A stretch of 26,700 nt of DNA from JBAWAP01 sp049589355 (GCA_049589355.1 JBAWAP010000431.1:1-26700), one strand, 5' to 3'; counted from the stretch's first letter, positions 1 to 7,918 are shown. Notes: generated by a model from the sequence alone, not told the origin. Made by a program: numbers and translations.

Positions 1-233
1 GAGGTTGGTACTACGCTTGTTGCCGCCGGCTCCTGTTGAAGCCCAGGTACCAACAGGGCTGCCAAGCCCGTCAAGATAATGGCAGCCAAAAAGGCCGCTG
101 GAACGAAGACTGGAATTGAGATCCGTCTTTTAGGCTTGGGCCTCTCCAGAGAGGCCCCGCATATCAGGCACACCTTGGCGCTCAGGGCAACCCTGGCCCC
201 GCAGGTCGGGCAGTGTCTTTTCTCCTCCGCCAT
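1..233 (-). CDS. Zinc-ribbon, single-pass membrane protein (N-terminal part only)
   Basis: A minus-strand reading frame starts at ATG 233-231 and runs open off the left edge, so only about 77 residues are visible. The N-terminus has two CxxC pairs (C8/C11 in HCPTCG and C22/C25 in CLICG), a typical zinc-ribbon knuckle. A basic linker (RPKPKRR) and one hydrophobic segment at about residues 40-63 follow. This layout, a cytoplasmic zinc ribbon then a membrane anchor then an extracytoplasmic part, is common in Chloroflexota, often with a C-terminal LysM or similar domain, which would lie outside the window. The upstream ribosome site is weak (GGGCTAGG directly before ATG). Codon use looks genuine, and the overlapping plus-strand frame has no recognisable protein features. 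Confidence 0.65.
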   Translation of the reverse strand, partial: MAEEKRHCPTCGARVALSAKVCLICGASLERPKPKRRISIPVFVPAAFLAAIILTGLAALLVPGLQQEPAATSVVPT

Positions 234-357
234 CCTAGCCCGCTTTCATTGCCAGTTTCTTCAAAGAAGCATTCCCACGAGCCAAACTAAAACAACCTCC
301 GCTTTCTTTAGTGTCTGCTGTGCAGGGAGGGGATGGAGCGCCCCGCTACGTGGTCAC

Positions 358-371
358 CCCCTGCGCAGGGG
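358..371 (-). terminator. Possible terminator hairpin after the HD hydrolase gene
   Basis: A perfect 14-bp palindrome, CCCCTGCGCAGGGG, lies 19 bases past the stop codon of the HD-domain gene on the minus strand. There is no U-rich tail, so this is at best a weak or factor-assisted terminator. The rest of 234-389 shows nothing recognisable. Confidence 0.25.
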
Positions 372-389
372 CGGCCCTCTGTCCGGGCA

Positions 390-953
390 CTAGCTAGTTC
401 CTCTCAGACCGAGATCGTCGGCGATGCCTTGCATGGCCGAAAGGACGATAGCGATGTGGTCGTTTAGATCCACGCCCAGGTCTGCGGCCCCTTTCTCGAT
501 GTCTTCCCGATGCACTCCTCGGGCGAAAGCCTTATCCTTCCACTTCTTCTTGACTGATTTGAGCTTAACGTCCATGATGCTCTTGGAAGGCCGCACCAGG
601 GCCACAGCCACGAGGAGTCCTGTTAGCTCGTCCACGGCGTAGAGGGCCTTGTCCAGCAGGCTCCTGCGCGGCAGCCCCAGGTGGTCGCCGTGGGATTTGA
701 CGGCGTAGACGATGTCCTTGGGCCAGCCTCGTTCCTCCAGGAGTTTGGCTCCCCAGGCTGGGTGTTCCTCAGCGGTGGGGTGCTGCTCGTAGTCGAAGTC
801 GTGGATGAGGCCGGTGATGGCCCATTTCTCCTCGTCCTCGCCGAGCTTGCGAGCATAGGCCCGCATGGCCGCCTCTACTGCCAGAGCGTGCTTGATCAAG
901 TTCTCGTTTTTGGTGTGCTCGTTGAGCAAAGCCCAGGCTTGTTCTCGATCCAT
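390..953 (-). CDS. HD-domain metal-dependent hydrolase (HDIG-like)
   Basis: This 187-residue protein has the HD phosphohydrolase pattern: H22, the H51-D52 pair in GLIHDFDYE, H64, H88 in KSHGDH, and D108 in AVDELTG. The HD superfamily hydrolyses phosphate esters, often of nucleotides, using one or two metal ions. The substrate cannot be read from sequence. The length fits a stand-alone soluble HD domain with a helical C-terminus. The start is fixed by an in-frame TGA two codons upstream of ATG 953; an AAGGAGG lies somewhat far (about 14 bases) upstream. It has its own promoter and points away from the CRISPR genes, so it is probably a neighbour rather than part of the system. Confidence 0.85.
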   Translation of the reverse strand: MDREQAWALLNEHTKNENLIKHALAVEAAMRAYARKLGEDEEKWAITGLIHDFDYEQHPTAEEHPAWGAKLLEERGWPKDIVYAVKSHGDHLGLPRRSLLDKALYAVDELTGLLVAVALVRPSKSIMDVKLKSVKKKWKDKAFARGVHREDIEKGAADLGVDLNDHIAIVLSAMQGIADDLGLRGTS

Positions 954-974
954 GTCTCAGGTCGGTGCCTCCTT

Positions 975-1002
975 GTTTAGTACCTGCCGTTTAGTACCTG
1001 CC
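975..1002 (-). repeat. Tandem 14-bp duplication in the leader of the HD gene
   Basis: Two exact head-to-tail copies of GTTTAGTACCTGCC (975-988 and 989-1002, plus-strand reading) lie between the predicted -10 box and the ribosome binding site of the HD-domain gene. They may be a regulator binding site or a recent slippage duplication. Confidence 0.7.
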
Positions 1003-1004
1003 AT

Positions 1005-1033
1005 ATTATACTCGAAAAGCTCAGAGGAGGGAA
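1005..1033 (-). promoter_or_regulatory. Promoter of the HD hydrolase gene
   Basis: Reading the minus strand, a perfect TATAAT -10 box (1010-1005) is followed by about 50 bases of leader before the ATG at 953. The -35 position 17 bases away reads TTCCCT, a poor match, so the promoter is called mainly on the -10 box. Confidence 0.5.
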
Positions 1034-1126
1034 AAAGACAGGTAGCCATACAGGGGATAGTATATTACAAAAAGCCATCTACGTCAAACGCGCATGTTTG
1101 AATCATCCTTTCCCTTACGCACCATT

Positions 1127-1184
1127 AAGGTTTTCCCTGATCCTGAGGTAGGGTTTTCCCTTAGCCAAAAATCAGGGTTTCCCC
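1127..1184. promoter_or_regulatory. Three operator-like AGGG-TTT(T)-CCC dyads
   Basis: Three copies of a small dyad are spaced 23 and 24 bp apart: AAGGTTTTCCC at 1127-1137, AGGGTTTTCCC at 1150-1160 and AGGGTTTCCCC at 1174-1184. The third ends two bases before the -35 box of the next promoter. The near-constant spacing suggests cooperative binding by a regulator, plausibly one of the two DNA-binding proteins encoded just downstream. Confidence 0.5.
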
Positions 1185-1186
1185 TA

Positions 1187-1215
1187 TTGCGGTTTGATGC
1201 ATTGGATGTTATAAT
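1187..1215 (+). promoter_or_regulatory. Promoter upstream of the small winged-helix gene
   Basis: TTGCGG (1187-1192), a 17-base spacer and a perfect TATAAT (1210-1215) form a good sigma-70-type promoter. Transcription would start near 1222, leaving a leader of about 120 bases that contains two adjacent hairpins. Confidence 0.65.
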
Positions 1216-1278
1216 ATAAAGAGGGGACACAAATGCCAGGGATGCTCACTTGAGGGCACTTTAAGAATCCAGCCCGGT

Positions 1279-1338
1279 TGTTGCGTTACCTGCAACACGC
1301 CTCCTGTATAGTGATGATGAATCACAGAACAGGAGGCG
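1279..1338 (+). promoter_or_regulatory. Two abutting leader hairpins, the second masking the ribosome binding site
   Basis: The first hairpin (1279-1297) pairs TGTTGC with GCAACA. The second begins at the next base. It pairs CGCCTCCTGT (1298-1307) with ACAGGAGGCG (1329-1338) over 10 perfect pairs, then continues past a symmetric ATA/AGA internal loop into GTGAT/ATCAC with loop GATGA. The 3' arm contains the AGGAGG (1331-1336) that serves the ATG at 1343. The structure should therefore hide the ribosome binding site. As DNA it could also be an operator for an autoregulating protein. Confidence 0.65.
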
Positions 1339-1342
1339 TACA

Positions 1343-1552
1343 ATGGCACGGAGGACAAGCAACCGACAGTTGGAAATGATCGCCCAGGCAGTGCAGAGCA
1401 ACCCAGGTAAGTGCGCGGGATTCATCGCTCGAAAGCTTGAGTTGCACCGTTCATCGGTGATGCGGACGCTACCAGCATTGGAGGAAGCTGGTATATTGCT
1501 GGCAGAAGATGACCATGGCCGACTTTTTTACGTTGGACGGCGAGAATCTTGA
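1343..1552 (+). CDS. Small winged-helix DNA-binding protein
   Basis: This 69-residue protein is essentially one winged helix-turn-helix. Helices at about 8-20 and 24-32 lead to the probable recognition helix around HRSSVMRTLPALEEAG (35-50), followed by a short wing (DDHGRLFYVG). It has no sensor domain, so it is either a minimal repressor or a partner of another regulator. AGGAGG lies six bases before the ATG but is buried in a leader hairpin, pointing to translational control or to an operator for its own product. It precedes the HTH-WYL gene and the cas operon in the same orientation, so a role in cas regulation is likely but inferred. Confidence 0.7.
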   Translation: MARRTSNRQLEMIAQAVQSNPGKCAGFIARKLELHRSSVMRTLPALEEAGILLAEDDHGRLFYVGRRES

Positions 1553-1567
1553 ATGCGGCAGTGAATG

Positions 1568-1598
1568 TTGCGGAATGGACGAGAGAGTGTGGTATAAT
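1568..1598 (+). promoter_or_regulatory. Candidate promoter of the WYL regulator and cas operon
   Basis: A perfect TATAAT (1593-1598) lies 39 bases before the WYL gene start. The only -35-like box is TTGCGG (1568-1573) with a long 19-base spacer. The same TTGCGG box is used by the promoter at 1187. A weak or activator-dependent promoter is suggested. Confidence 0.5.
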
Positions 1599-1637
1599 AG
1601 TAGCAGATAACATCTTTGTTGCATCGGAGGCAAGCGT

Positions 1638-2681
1638 ATGGAACGAGCGCCCAATAAGGCCGAACGGTTGTTGCAGTTGGAGCAGTTATTGCTGGCTTTT
1701 CCCGAGGGATTGCACAAGGCAGAAATCGCCCGACGCTTGGGCATACACCGCTCAACAGCGGGACGTTACATCGAGGAACTGAGTCTACACATTCCCATCT
1801 GGCAAGATGACAATCTGTTCGGCATCAATCGCGATAACTATCTGACCCACGTAAGGTTAACCATCCACGAGAGCATGGCCTTGCACCTGGCGGCCCGCCT
1901 GATGGCCACTCGTACCGACAAGCACAACCCCCACGCGGCATCGGCGATGCGCAAGTTGGGTTATGCCTTGCGCCGGATTGCCCCGTTGGTGAGTCGCCAC
2001 CTGCTGGCCTCGGCTGAAGTGATGGACGACCAGGCACGGCGGCACGACCCCGTATATTTGGAGGTGCTGGAGACACTGACCCGGGCCTGGTCGCAGGGCC
2101 GAATGGTGCGCCTGTGGCATCGGCACGAGAGCGGGCGCGTGTACGATTATGAATTCGCCCCTTACTTCATCGAGCCCTACGCCATCGGTCGGACTACCCA
2201 CGTGATCGGCTGGCGGGAGCCGCCGGGAGCAATACGAACATTCAAGCTGGAGCGCATCCAACGCATTGAACTGACCACCCGCCCCTACGAAATCCCGGTA
2301 GATTTCGATCCTCGTGAGCAACTGGCCGACGCCTGGAGCATCTGGTTCACGGAAGGCGAACCGGTAGAAGTAGTCCTGAAGTTTCATCCGCGGGTGACAA
2401 ACCGCGTGCGCGAAACCTGTTGGCACCGTTCAGAGCAAGTGGAGGAACAGCCCGACGGCAGTCTGATCTGGCGAGCGCAGGTGGCCGAAGTACAAGAGAT
2501 GGTGCCGTGGATCCGGGGGTGGGGGGCGGATGTGGAGGTGGTGGAGCCAAAGAAATTGCGGGATCGGATGACGGGTGAGGCGCGGCGGTTGGCAGAAGCC
2601 TATAGTTGGCAAGTCAGTCGGAGCAGCGCGATAGAGAGCGATACGTTAGATGAAACCTTTGCCAGTTACTTTGGAGAATGA
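1638..2681 (+). CDS. HTH-WYL transcriptional regulator, probable cas regulator
   Basis: The 347-residue protein has an N-terminal helix-turn-helix (residues about 8-45, with LHKAEIARRLGIHRSTAGRY). A middle WYL-type sensor domain (about 140-220) follows, in which the signature region reads FAPYFIEPYAIG. The C-terminal WCX-like extension runs from about 230 to 325. WYL proteins are ligand-sensing regulators that often sit next to CRISPR-Cas and other defence genes; the ligand may be a nucleotide or nucleic acid. GGAGG lies seven bases before the start. The stop is only three bases before the cas3 start, so it is almost certainly co-transcribed with the type I effector genes. Confidence 0.88.
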   Translation: MERAPNKAERLLQLEQLLLAFPEGLHKAEIARRLGIHRSTAGRYIEELSLHIPIWQDDNLFGINRDNYLTHVRLTIHESMALHLAARLMATRTDKHNPHAASAMRKLGYALRRIAPLVSRHLLASAEVMDDQARRHDPVYLEVLETLTRAWSQGRMVRLWHRHESGRVYDYEFAPYFIEPYAIGRTTHVIGWREPPGAIRTFKLERIQRIELTTRPYEIPVDFDPREQLADAWSIWFTEGEPVEVVLKFHPRVTNRVRETCWHRSEQVEEQPDGSLIWRAQVAEVQEMVPWIRGWGADVEVVEPKKLRDRMTGEARRLAEAYSWQVSRSSAIESDTLDETFASYFGE

Positions 2682-2684
2682 TCC

Positions 2685-5075
2685 ATGAGCCTGGTTCCTT
2701 ACCCCTTTCAGCGGCGTGTGTCCAAGTTACTCTTGAGTGGCCACAGCGTGATATTGCAAGCCCCCACCGGTGCAGGCAAGACGTTAGCGGCAATGCTGCC
2801 TTTCCTTGAAGCCATCGAGTACGGACGCGAATTTCCCCATAAATGTCTGTATGCTGTGCCGATGCGCGTGTTGGCTAATCAGTTCGTAGACGAATATAAA
2901 CACAGGGTCATAAAGGCCGGTCGTGATGACCGCATTCGCGTGGCTATCCAGACTGGAGAGCACGCCGATGACCGAGAGTTAGCCGCTACGCTGACCTTCG
3001 CCACGATAGACCAGGTGTTGAGCAGCTTTTTGCTCTCACCTTACAACTTACCCCGTCGGTTGAGCAACCTGAACGCTGGCGCGGTAGTCGCATCGTACCT
3101 TGTCTTTGATGAGTTTCACCTATTCGACCCCATCTCGACGCTGCCCACAACGCTGGAGATGCTGCGTATGCTGCGCGGCGTGGCGCCCTTTTTGTTAATG
3201 ACAGCCACCTTCTCGGCCGACATGCTGGAGGGTCTGGCCGGTGCGTTAAATGCCGTGGTGGTGCCCGAGGACGAGTTCGCACGCCTAGCGATGCAGGCGC
3301 TCCCATCGCAGCAGAAAACTCGTTGCTACCACGTGGCCAACGCACCTCTGTCCGCCAAGGCTGTGCTAACGCAGCACCAGAGCCGCACCCTGGTCGTCTG
3401 CAACGTAGTGGATCGTGCCCGCGCCTTGTTTGAGGCGTTGCGCAACCATCCCGACCGGGGTGATGCACAGGTACTTCTGTTGCACAGTCGCTTCTTGCCG
3501 GAGGATCGCGAGCGTATCGAAGATGGGATTCTGAGATTGTTTGGCAAGGATGGCAATCAGGGCGAGAGTTGGATCGTGGTTGCCACTCAGGTGGTCGAGG
3601 TCGGGCTAGACATTACCTGCCAGACGCTCCACACCGAACTAGCCCCGGCCAATGCCATCCTGCAGCGCGCCGGACGCTGCGCTCGCTACCCGGGCGAGGA
3701 AGGGAATGTATTTATCTACGCCGAGACATCTGACGCGGAGGGCGAGAGGGTTGACCTTACAGAGCGTGTGATGCCCTATAAGGGTCAAGAGGATGAGATT
3801 TCCCGCACGCTGGCCGAATTCCAGTCTCATCACGGCGACACCTTGACCTTCAGCGATGAGCAAGCCATCATCAGCGCGGCGCACGGCTCCCGCGACCAGG
3901 CCATCGTAGAGGGGCTGGTCGCAACCAAGGAGATGCACCGGCGTAGGATGAACAGGGTTATGGATGGTCAACGATCCGGCGAGGCGGGCGATCTGGTTCG
4001 CGCAGTATCGTCTAGGCTGGTAGTGGTGCATGATAACCCACTGGCGGTGGCCGAACGGCCTTTCGCTGCCGAGGCTTTTAGTTTATACCCTGGCACGGTG
4101 TATGGCCTGGTGGAAAAGTGGCTGAAGCGGGAGTGGGATCTCGACCTGGAGGGCTACGGGGTGCAAGCGTTGCACGAACTTGATGATGTAGACGAGCACG
4201 GGCGCTCGGTCTACCGTTGGCTGCCGGTGCAGGACAAAGATGATGTCGTCGGCTCCGTGCTGGTACTGGTGCATCCAGCACTGGCCGGCTATGACCCTGA
4301 CCTGGGCTTTGTGCCTGATCGGGGCACTGGCTACCGGGCCAGGCTGGCCCCAGCGCAAGACACCGCGTCGCGCGGTGGCTATGCCTACCAGTTAGAGGGC
4401 TATGCCAAGCACGTGCGGCTGGTCTACCAGACTTTCCGGGGTCACGTGTGGCCGGAGTTGGCGTCAGCTGCAACTCGTCTGGAGCGCGCGTTCGGCTGGC
4501 CGGCCGGCACGGTAGAGCGAGCAGCTCACTTGGTTGTGCTCTTGCACGACGTGGGCAAACTCAACCAGGGATGGCAAGATTGGGTGATGTGCTACCAGAA
4601 GGCCACCGGGCGGCCCGCGCCAGCAGGATTCTACGCTCACACCGATTTTGACCCCAATAATCCACTGCACCAGGAGAAGCAGAAATCACTGCGCCTCAAG
4701 CCGCCGCACGCCGTGGAAGGGGCGATGGCAGTGGCCCCGCTGCTGGCGGCGGCGTTCGAGATGTGCGAGCCAGTTTTCAACGCGGCCTTTACTGCCATCG
4801 CACGACATCACGGAGCGTTCGCCAAACAGGGACAGCGGTATGCGTTAGCCCCTGCCGCTGGCCAAGCGGTAGCCGAGACACTAGATCTGCTACCCACCCA
4901 CTTGGCGGCCGGGCTTGATGCCAAGAACTTGTGGACAAGCGAGGATCCGAGCGAGGCATCCATCAGGGATTTTCTCGTGAATCCAGGGCATGACGAGGAG
5001 TTTCTAGCTTATGTGCTTTTGGCGCGAGCTTTGCGTCGAGCAGATCAGTTGGGAACTATGATGGGAAGTTCATAA
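2685..5075 (+). CDS. cas3: Cas3 helicase-nuclease with a C-terminal HD domain
   Basis: The 796-residue protein has SF2 helicase motifs in its first half: Walker A APTGAGKT (26-33), DEFH at 142-145 (the DEAD-box position), TAT (173-175), an ATQVVEVGLDI motif V and QRAGRCAR (from 327). The HD nuclease signature is in the second half: H576, H621-D622 in LLHDVGKL, H675 and H708-H709. Cas3 unwinds and degrades target DNA after recruitment by a type I Cascade complex. The usual fused order is HD then helicase; here it is reversed. It starts three bases after the WYL gene and is followed by cas8 with a strong ribosome binding site, so it belongs to one operon. All catalytic motifs look intact. Confidence 0.95.
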   Translation: MSLVPYPFQRRVSKLLLSGHSVILQAPTGAGKTLAAMLPFLEAIEYGREFPHKCLYAVPMRVLANQFVDEYKHRVIKAGRDDRIRVAIQTGEHADDRELAATLTFATIDQVLSSFLLSPYNLPRRLSNLNAGAVVASYLVFDEFHLFDPISTLPTTLEMLRMLRGVAPFLLMTATFSADMLEGLAGALNAVVVPEDEFARLAMQALPSQQKTRCYHVANAPLSAKAVLTQHQSRTLVVCNVVDRARALFEALRNHPDRGDAQVLLLHSRFLPEDRERIEDGILRLFGKDGNQGESWIVVATQVVEVGLDITCQTLHTELAPANAILQRAGRCARYPGEEGNVFIYAETSDAEGERVDLTERVMPYKGQEDEISRTLAEFQSHHGDTLTFSDEQAIISAAHGSRDQAIVEGLVATKEMHRRRMNRVMDGQRSGEAGDLVRAVSSRLVVVHDNPLAVAERPFAAEAFSLYPGTVYGLVEKWLKREWDLDLEGYGVQALHELDDVDEHGRSVYRWLPVQDKDDVVGSVLVLVHPALAGYDPDLGFVPDRGTGYRARLAPAQDTASRGGYAYQLEGYAKHVRLVYQTFRGHVWPELASAATRLERAFGWPAGTVERAAHLVVLLHDVGKLNQGWQDWVMCYQKATGRPAPAGFYAHTDFDPNNPLHQEKQKSLRLKPPHAVEGAMAVAPLLAAAFEMCEPVFNAAFTAIARHHGAFAKQGQRYALAPAAGQAVAETLDLLPTHLAAGLDAKNLWTSEDPSEASIRDFLVNPGHDEEFLAYVLLARALRRADQLGTMMGSS

Positions 5076-5096
5076 CGAAATCGAGGAGGTGAAAAT

Positions 5097-6914
5097 GTGA
5101 CCCAGATGCTATTGATTGACAAATCCACCGGCACATTTGCCGACCCGCTGCTCGCCTATGGTCTGGCGGTGGTGGTGGATGATGTGCTGAAACGCGCTGG
5201 TGGACGCGGGCAATCCTCGGTGCATCTCAGCGACAAGGGCGCGTATTACTGCCTGGACTTCACGCCAACGCTGGACGATGCCCGGTTGACAGCGGTGTCA
5301 GCACCCTATATGCCAGCCCGGGTCATCCGCACCCGCAAAAACGCCGCCAAGCTGCCACCTGGCCTGCCGCCGCAGGTGATAGTGGATTACGAGGTCGAGC
5401 GCGATAAGCGGACCGAGTTCTTTGAGATCCGCAAGGGGTTGCCCAAGGAAGCCCAGATTGCCCTGGCACGGGGCGAAGACCATCCAGCGTTGGCAGCCCT
5501 GCGTGGCAAGGATCCCCACGAGCACTGGGAGGTCTTCCGGGCCATCAACCCCCCGGCGCTCATCGGCTACAACAAGTTGATGATCCAGTGGTGGGTGGTT
5601 CAGGAGGCGCTGCCCGAGGTGTTGATGTTGTTGCGCGACCTCTTCGCCCAGACGCCCAATGACTTGGCTGCGGCTGGTACGGCATGGAAAGGCCTGGACA
5701 AGACCCACGGCTGGGGGATCAAAGCCGAAACGACGGTGGCGCAAATCTACAACCCCAGCCAGGGAAAGGGGCAGAATCGGGCCAAAGCGGACAATCTACG
5801 GATGGATAACATCAAAGATGCCTTTTGGCTGGTGGAGTGGCTCAAGGCGGTGGGCTTTTACCATGCCGCCCTGACCAAGCAACTGCGAGGTGTCAGAGAT
5901 CGCAAAACCTACGTACTGGCCCCCTCCAAGATCGACTTGGGGGAAAGTGATAAGATTATGCGTGTCTTCCAGGGGCGCATGGCCCGCGTCGAGACCGCCA
6001 TTCGCTCCGACGTGCTGGCTTCCATCCGCTATACCCAGGCCATGCTTGAGTTCACCCGCCAGCAGGAGGGGGCCAGCCTGAAAGCACGACTGTTCAAGCA
6101 CCGGCAGCCCTCTCGTGTGGTGTTCGGTTTTCACAGCGCATTTTACAAAGACCTGGGCCAGTCAGTAGCGACGATGAACTTGTCCTTCATCGGCCTGCCT
6201 GGCTGGATTCAGGTAGAGGGCGAGGGCGACGTGGAGGACGCGCTGAACGTGCTGACCGAGCACGAGGCGGTAGTGGATCAGTTTGACGAGAGCCACGGCG
6301 ACGCTTACAATCTGCTTTTGCTTTACCGTGATTTTCTCTCTGGTAACGACCTGCGCCCCTTCTTCGAGTTCACCACGGCCTACAGTGGTTATCTCATCAG
6401 CCAGAAGGAACGGGGAGGCAGTTATGTCCCCCAGTTCACGACCACAAATCTCAGGAGGTTGATTATGAGCAGTCAGGAAGCACCCCATTTGAGCAAGATA
6501 CTGGAGACACCGGGCTTCCAGAACGTCGCCTACGCCATCCGGCAGGCGACGGTCACGGCCCAGTACCGCAAGCAGCAAGGCGACCGACGGTACGACGTGC
6601 GCTACGGGCTGGGACAGCAGTTAACACGTAAAGCGGCTTATCCTAATGACTTTGTCGCCGAACTGGCCGACTTTCTGGCCAAGTACAACGCCGAAAACGC
6701 ACAGGTAATGGAGAAGCGCCCCGGCCCCTATCGCCGCAGCATTCGCACCAGTGACATTGATGACATCGTGGCGCTGATTGACGACTTTGGCGACTCGCGG
6801 CTAATCTGTAACCTGCTGGTGGCCTATGGCTACGCTCGCGTGCCACGGCAAGATGATTCAGAAGAAGCTACTGACGAAAGCAATAACCCAATCAAGGAGG
6901 AGAAACGATCATGA
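5097..6914 (+). CDS. cas8: Cas8-family large subunit of a type I (Dev/Myxan-like) complex
   Basis: The protein is 605 residues. It is assigned by position, lying between cas3 and a DevR-type cas7 and cas5, an order that matches the Myxococcus cas3-devT-devR-devS arrangement. I do not recognise a diagnostic motif, so the subtype (I-A or I-B like) stays open. The large subunit recognises the PAM and recruits Cas3. The start is GTG 5097, seven bases after GGAGG; the ATG two bases upstream is followed directly by a stop codon. The last 149 residues are helix-rich and preceded by an internal AGGAGG and an in-frame ATG (6465), which fits an embedded Cas11. Its stop overlaps the cas7 start by four bases (ATGA). 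Confidence 0.8.
   Translation: MTQMLLIDKSTGTFADPLLAYGLAVVVDDVLKRAGGRGQSSVHLSDKGAYYCLDFTPTLDDARLTAVSAPYMPARVIRTRKNAAKLPPGLPPQVIVDYEVERDKRTEFFEIRKGLPKEAQIALARGEDHPALAALRGKDPHEHWEVFRAINPPALIGYNKLMIQWWVVQEALPEVLMLLRDLFAQTPNDLAAAGTAWKGLDKTHGWGIKAETTVAQIYNPSQGKGQNRAKADNLRMDNIKDAFWLVEWLKAVGFYHAALTKQLRGVRDRKTYVLAPSKIDLGESDKIMRVFQGRMARVETAIRSDVLASIRYTQAMLEFTRQQEGASLKARLFKHRQPSRVVFGFHSAFYKDLGQSVATMNLSFIGLPGWIQVEGEGDVEDALNVLTEHEAVVDQFDESHGDAYNLLLLYRDFLSGNDLRPFFEFTTAYSGYLISQKERGGSYVPQFTTTNLRRLIMSSQEAPHLSKILETPGFQNVAYAIRQATVTAQYRKQQGDRRYDVRYGLGQQLTRKAAYPNDFVAELADFLAKYNAENAQVMEKRPGPYRRSIRTSDIDDIVALIDDFGDSRLICNLLVAYGYARVPRQDDSEEATDESNNPIKEEKRS
6465..6914 (+). CDS. cas11: Predicted Cas11 small subunit translated from inside cas8
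   Basis: An uninterrupted AGGAGG (6453-6458) stands six bases before ATG 6465, in frame with cas8 (codon 457). Such a strong site is not expected by chance inside a coding region. The product would be 149 residues starting MSSQEAPHLSK, predicted helical, with charged ends. Independent translation of the small subunit from the 3' end of the large-subunit gene is established for several type I subtypes (I-B, I-C, I-D). No stand-alone small-subunit gene exists in the type I operon here, which supports the reading. That the product is made is inferred. Confidence 0.6.
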   Translation: MSSQEAPHLSKILETPGFQNVAYAIRQATVTAQYRKQQGDRRYDVRYGLGQQLTRKAAYPNDFVAELADFLAKYNAENAQVMEKRPGPYRRSIRTSDIDDIVALIDDFGDSRLICNLLVAYGYARVPRQDDSEEATDESNNPIKEEKRS

Positions 6915-7918
6915 CTAAGAACGTGTATTCACTTTCCATTTCTGCCCAGGCTACCCTCAATATGCACAGCCTGAACAACGAGGGAGGCGAGGGCAACCAG
7001 ATCACCACTCGCATGGTGAACATCGTTGGTGAGGACGGACGGCTGCACAACGTCAATGCCATCAGCGGCGACATGCTCAAGCACATTGAGGCTGAGCACC
7101 TTTTCCGATTGCTGTCGGGGCGGGAGAATGTTCCCTTGTGTGCTGGTTGCCGTGAATTCAACGCCAACCGCATTAGCGCCGATCCAGACTTCCGCAATAA
7201 GGCTACAGCGAAAGAAGGCAAGGGCTGGGTGATGACAGATGCAGCAGCGATTGAAGAGATGATTAGTCGCTGTGCCCTGGACGATATCGCTGGCAACCTT
7301 TTTACCGAAGCAGGTAGATCAATCCCTCGAAAGTCTGTGGCCGAATTCAGTTGGGTGGTTGGGCTGCCCGAGCTGACTACGACCGACAGCTACTTCCACG
7401 TCAAGTACGCTACAGAACGGGCTGAGGCAGTTTCGACCGAGGCAACTGAGGAACGGCGCAAGGCTAACCTGGGACAGGCCATCTTTCACCGTCCGGCCTC
7501 AAGCGGCGTCTACGCTATCGTGGCCAACTTTGAGGTGGCTCGCATCGGCTTCAACGATATCACTCAGATCTACGCGGTGGACGATGCGCAGCGGGCGGCA
7601 CGCTATCGAGCATTGCTGGAAAGCATCCTTTACACCTTCATTGAGCCTAACGGCGCAATGCGTGGCACACAGAATCCCCATATCGTGGACTTTAAGGGGG
7701 TGGTAGCGGTTAGCAGTGATGTCGTCCCGGCCCCCACGATGAGTCCCATCAATGGCAACTACCGGCAACAGTTGCAGGGTATCCGAGAGGCATTGGAGAA
7801 GGTGCGCCCAGGTGCGGTCACGCTGTCCGAGTTCGATTCACTGGCCCAGTTCAGTGGAGTGATGACAGAATTGATAGAAACGACAATGCCTTACACGTTG
7901 AGTTATCGGGAGGCATAA
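6911..7918 (+). CDS. cas7: Cas7 backbone subunit, DevR/Csa2 family
   Basis: The 335-residue RAMP-fold protein forms the crRNA-binding backbone of the type I complex. It matches the DevR/Csa2 group. An N-terminal strand (VYSLSISAQATLN) precedes the conserved NVNAISGDMLKHIEAEHLF block (about 48-66, compare ISGE.L.H in Csa2). Later come the FHVKYATERAE segment and the QAIFHRPASSGVYAIVANF strand pair. The DevR group was first described as autoregulators in Myxococcus, so an effect on operon expression is possible but unproven here. Its ATG overlaps the cas8 stop (ATGA) and its TAA overlaps the cas5 ATG by one base. GGAGG lies upstream in the 3' end of cas8. Confidence 0.9.
   Translation: MTKNVYSLSISAQATLNMHSLNNEGGEGNQITTRMVNIVGEDGRLHNVNAISGDMLKHIEAEHLFRLLSGRENVPLCAGCREFNANRISADPDFRNKATAKEGKGWVMTDAAAIEEMISRCALDDIAGNLFTEAGRSIPRKSVAEFSWVVGLPELTTTDSYFHVKYATERAEAVSTEATEERRKANLGQAIFHRPASSGVYAIVANFEVARIGFNDITQIYAVDDAQRAARYRALLESILYTFIEPNGAMRGTQNPHIVDFKGVVAVSSDVVPAPTMSPINGNYRQQLQGIREALEKVRPGAVTLSEFDSLAQFSGVMTELIETTMPYTLSYREA

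Noticed and set aside
79..393. Plus-strand open frame of 104 codons
   Set aside because: It lies opposite a minus-strand frame with zinc-ribbon cysteines and a membrane segment; the plus frame has no protein-like features and no ribosome site.
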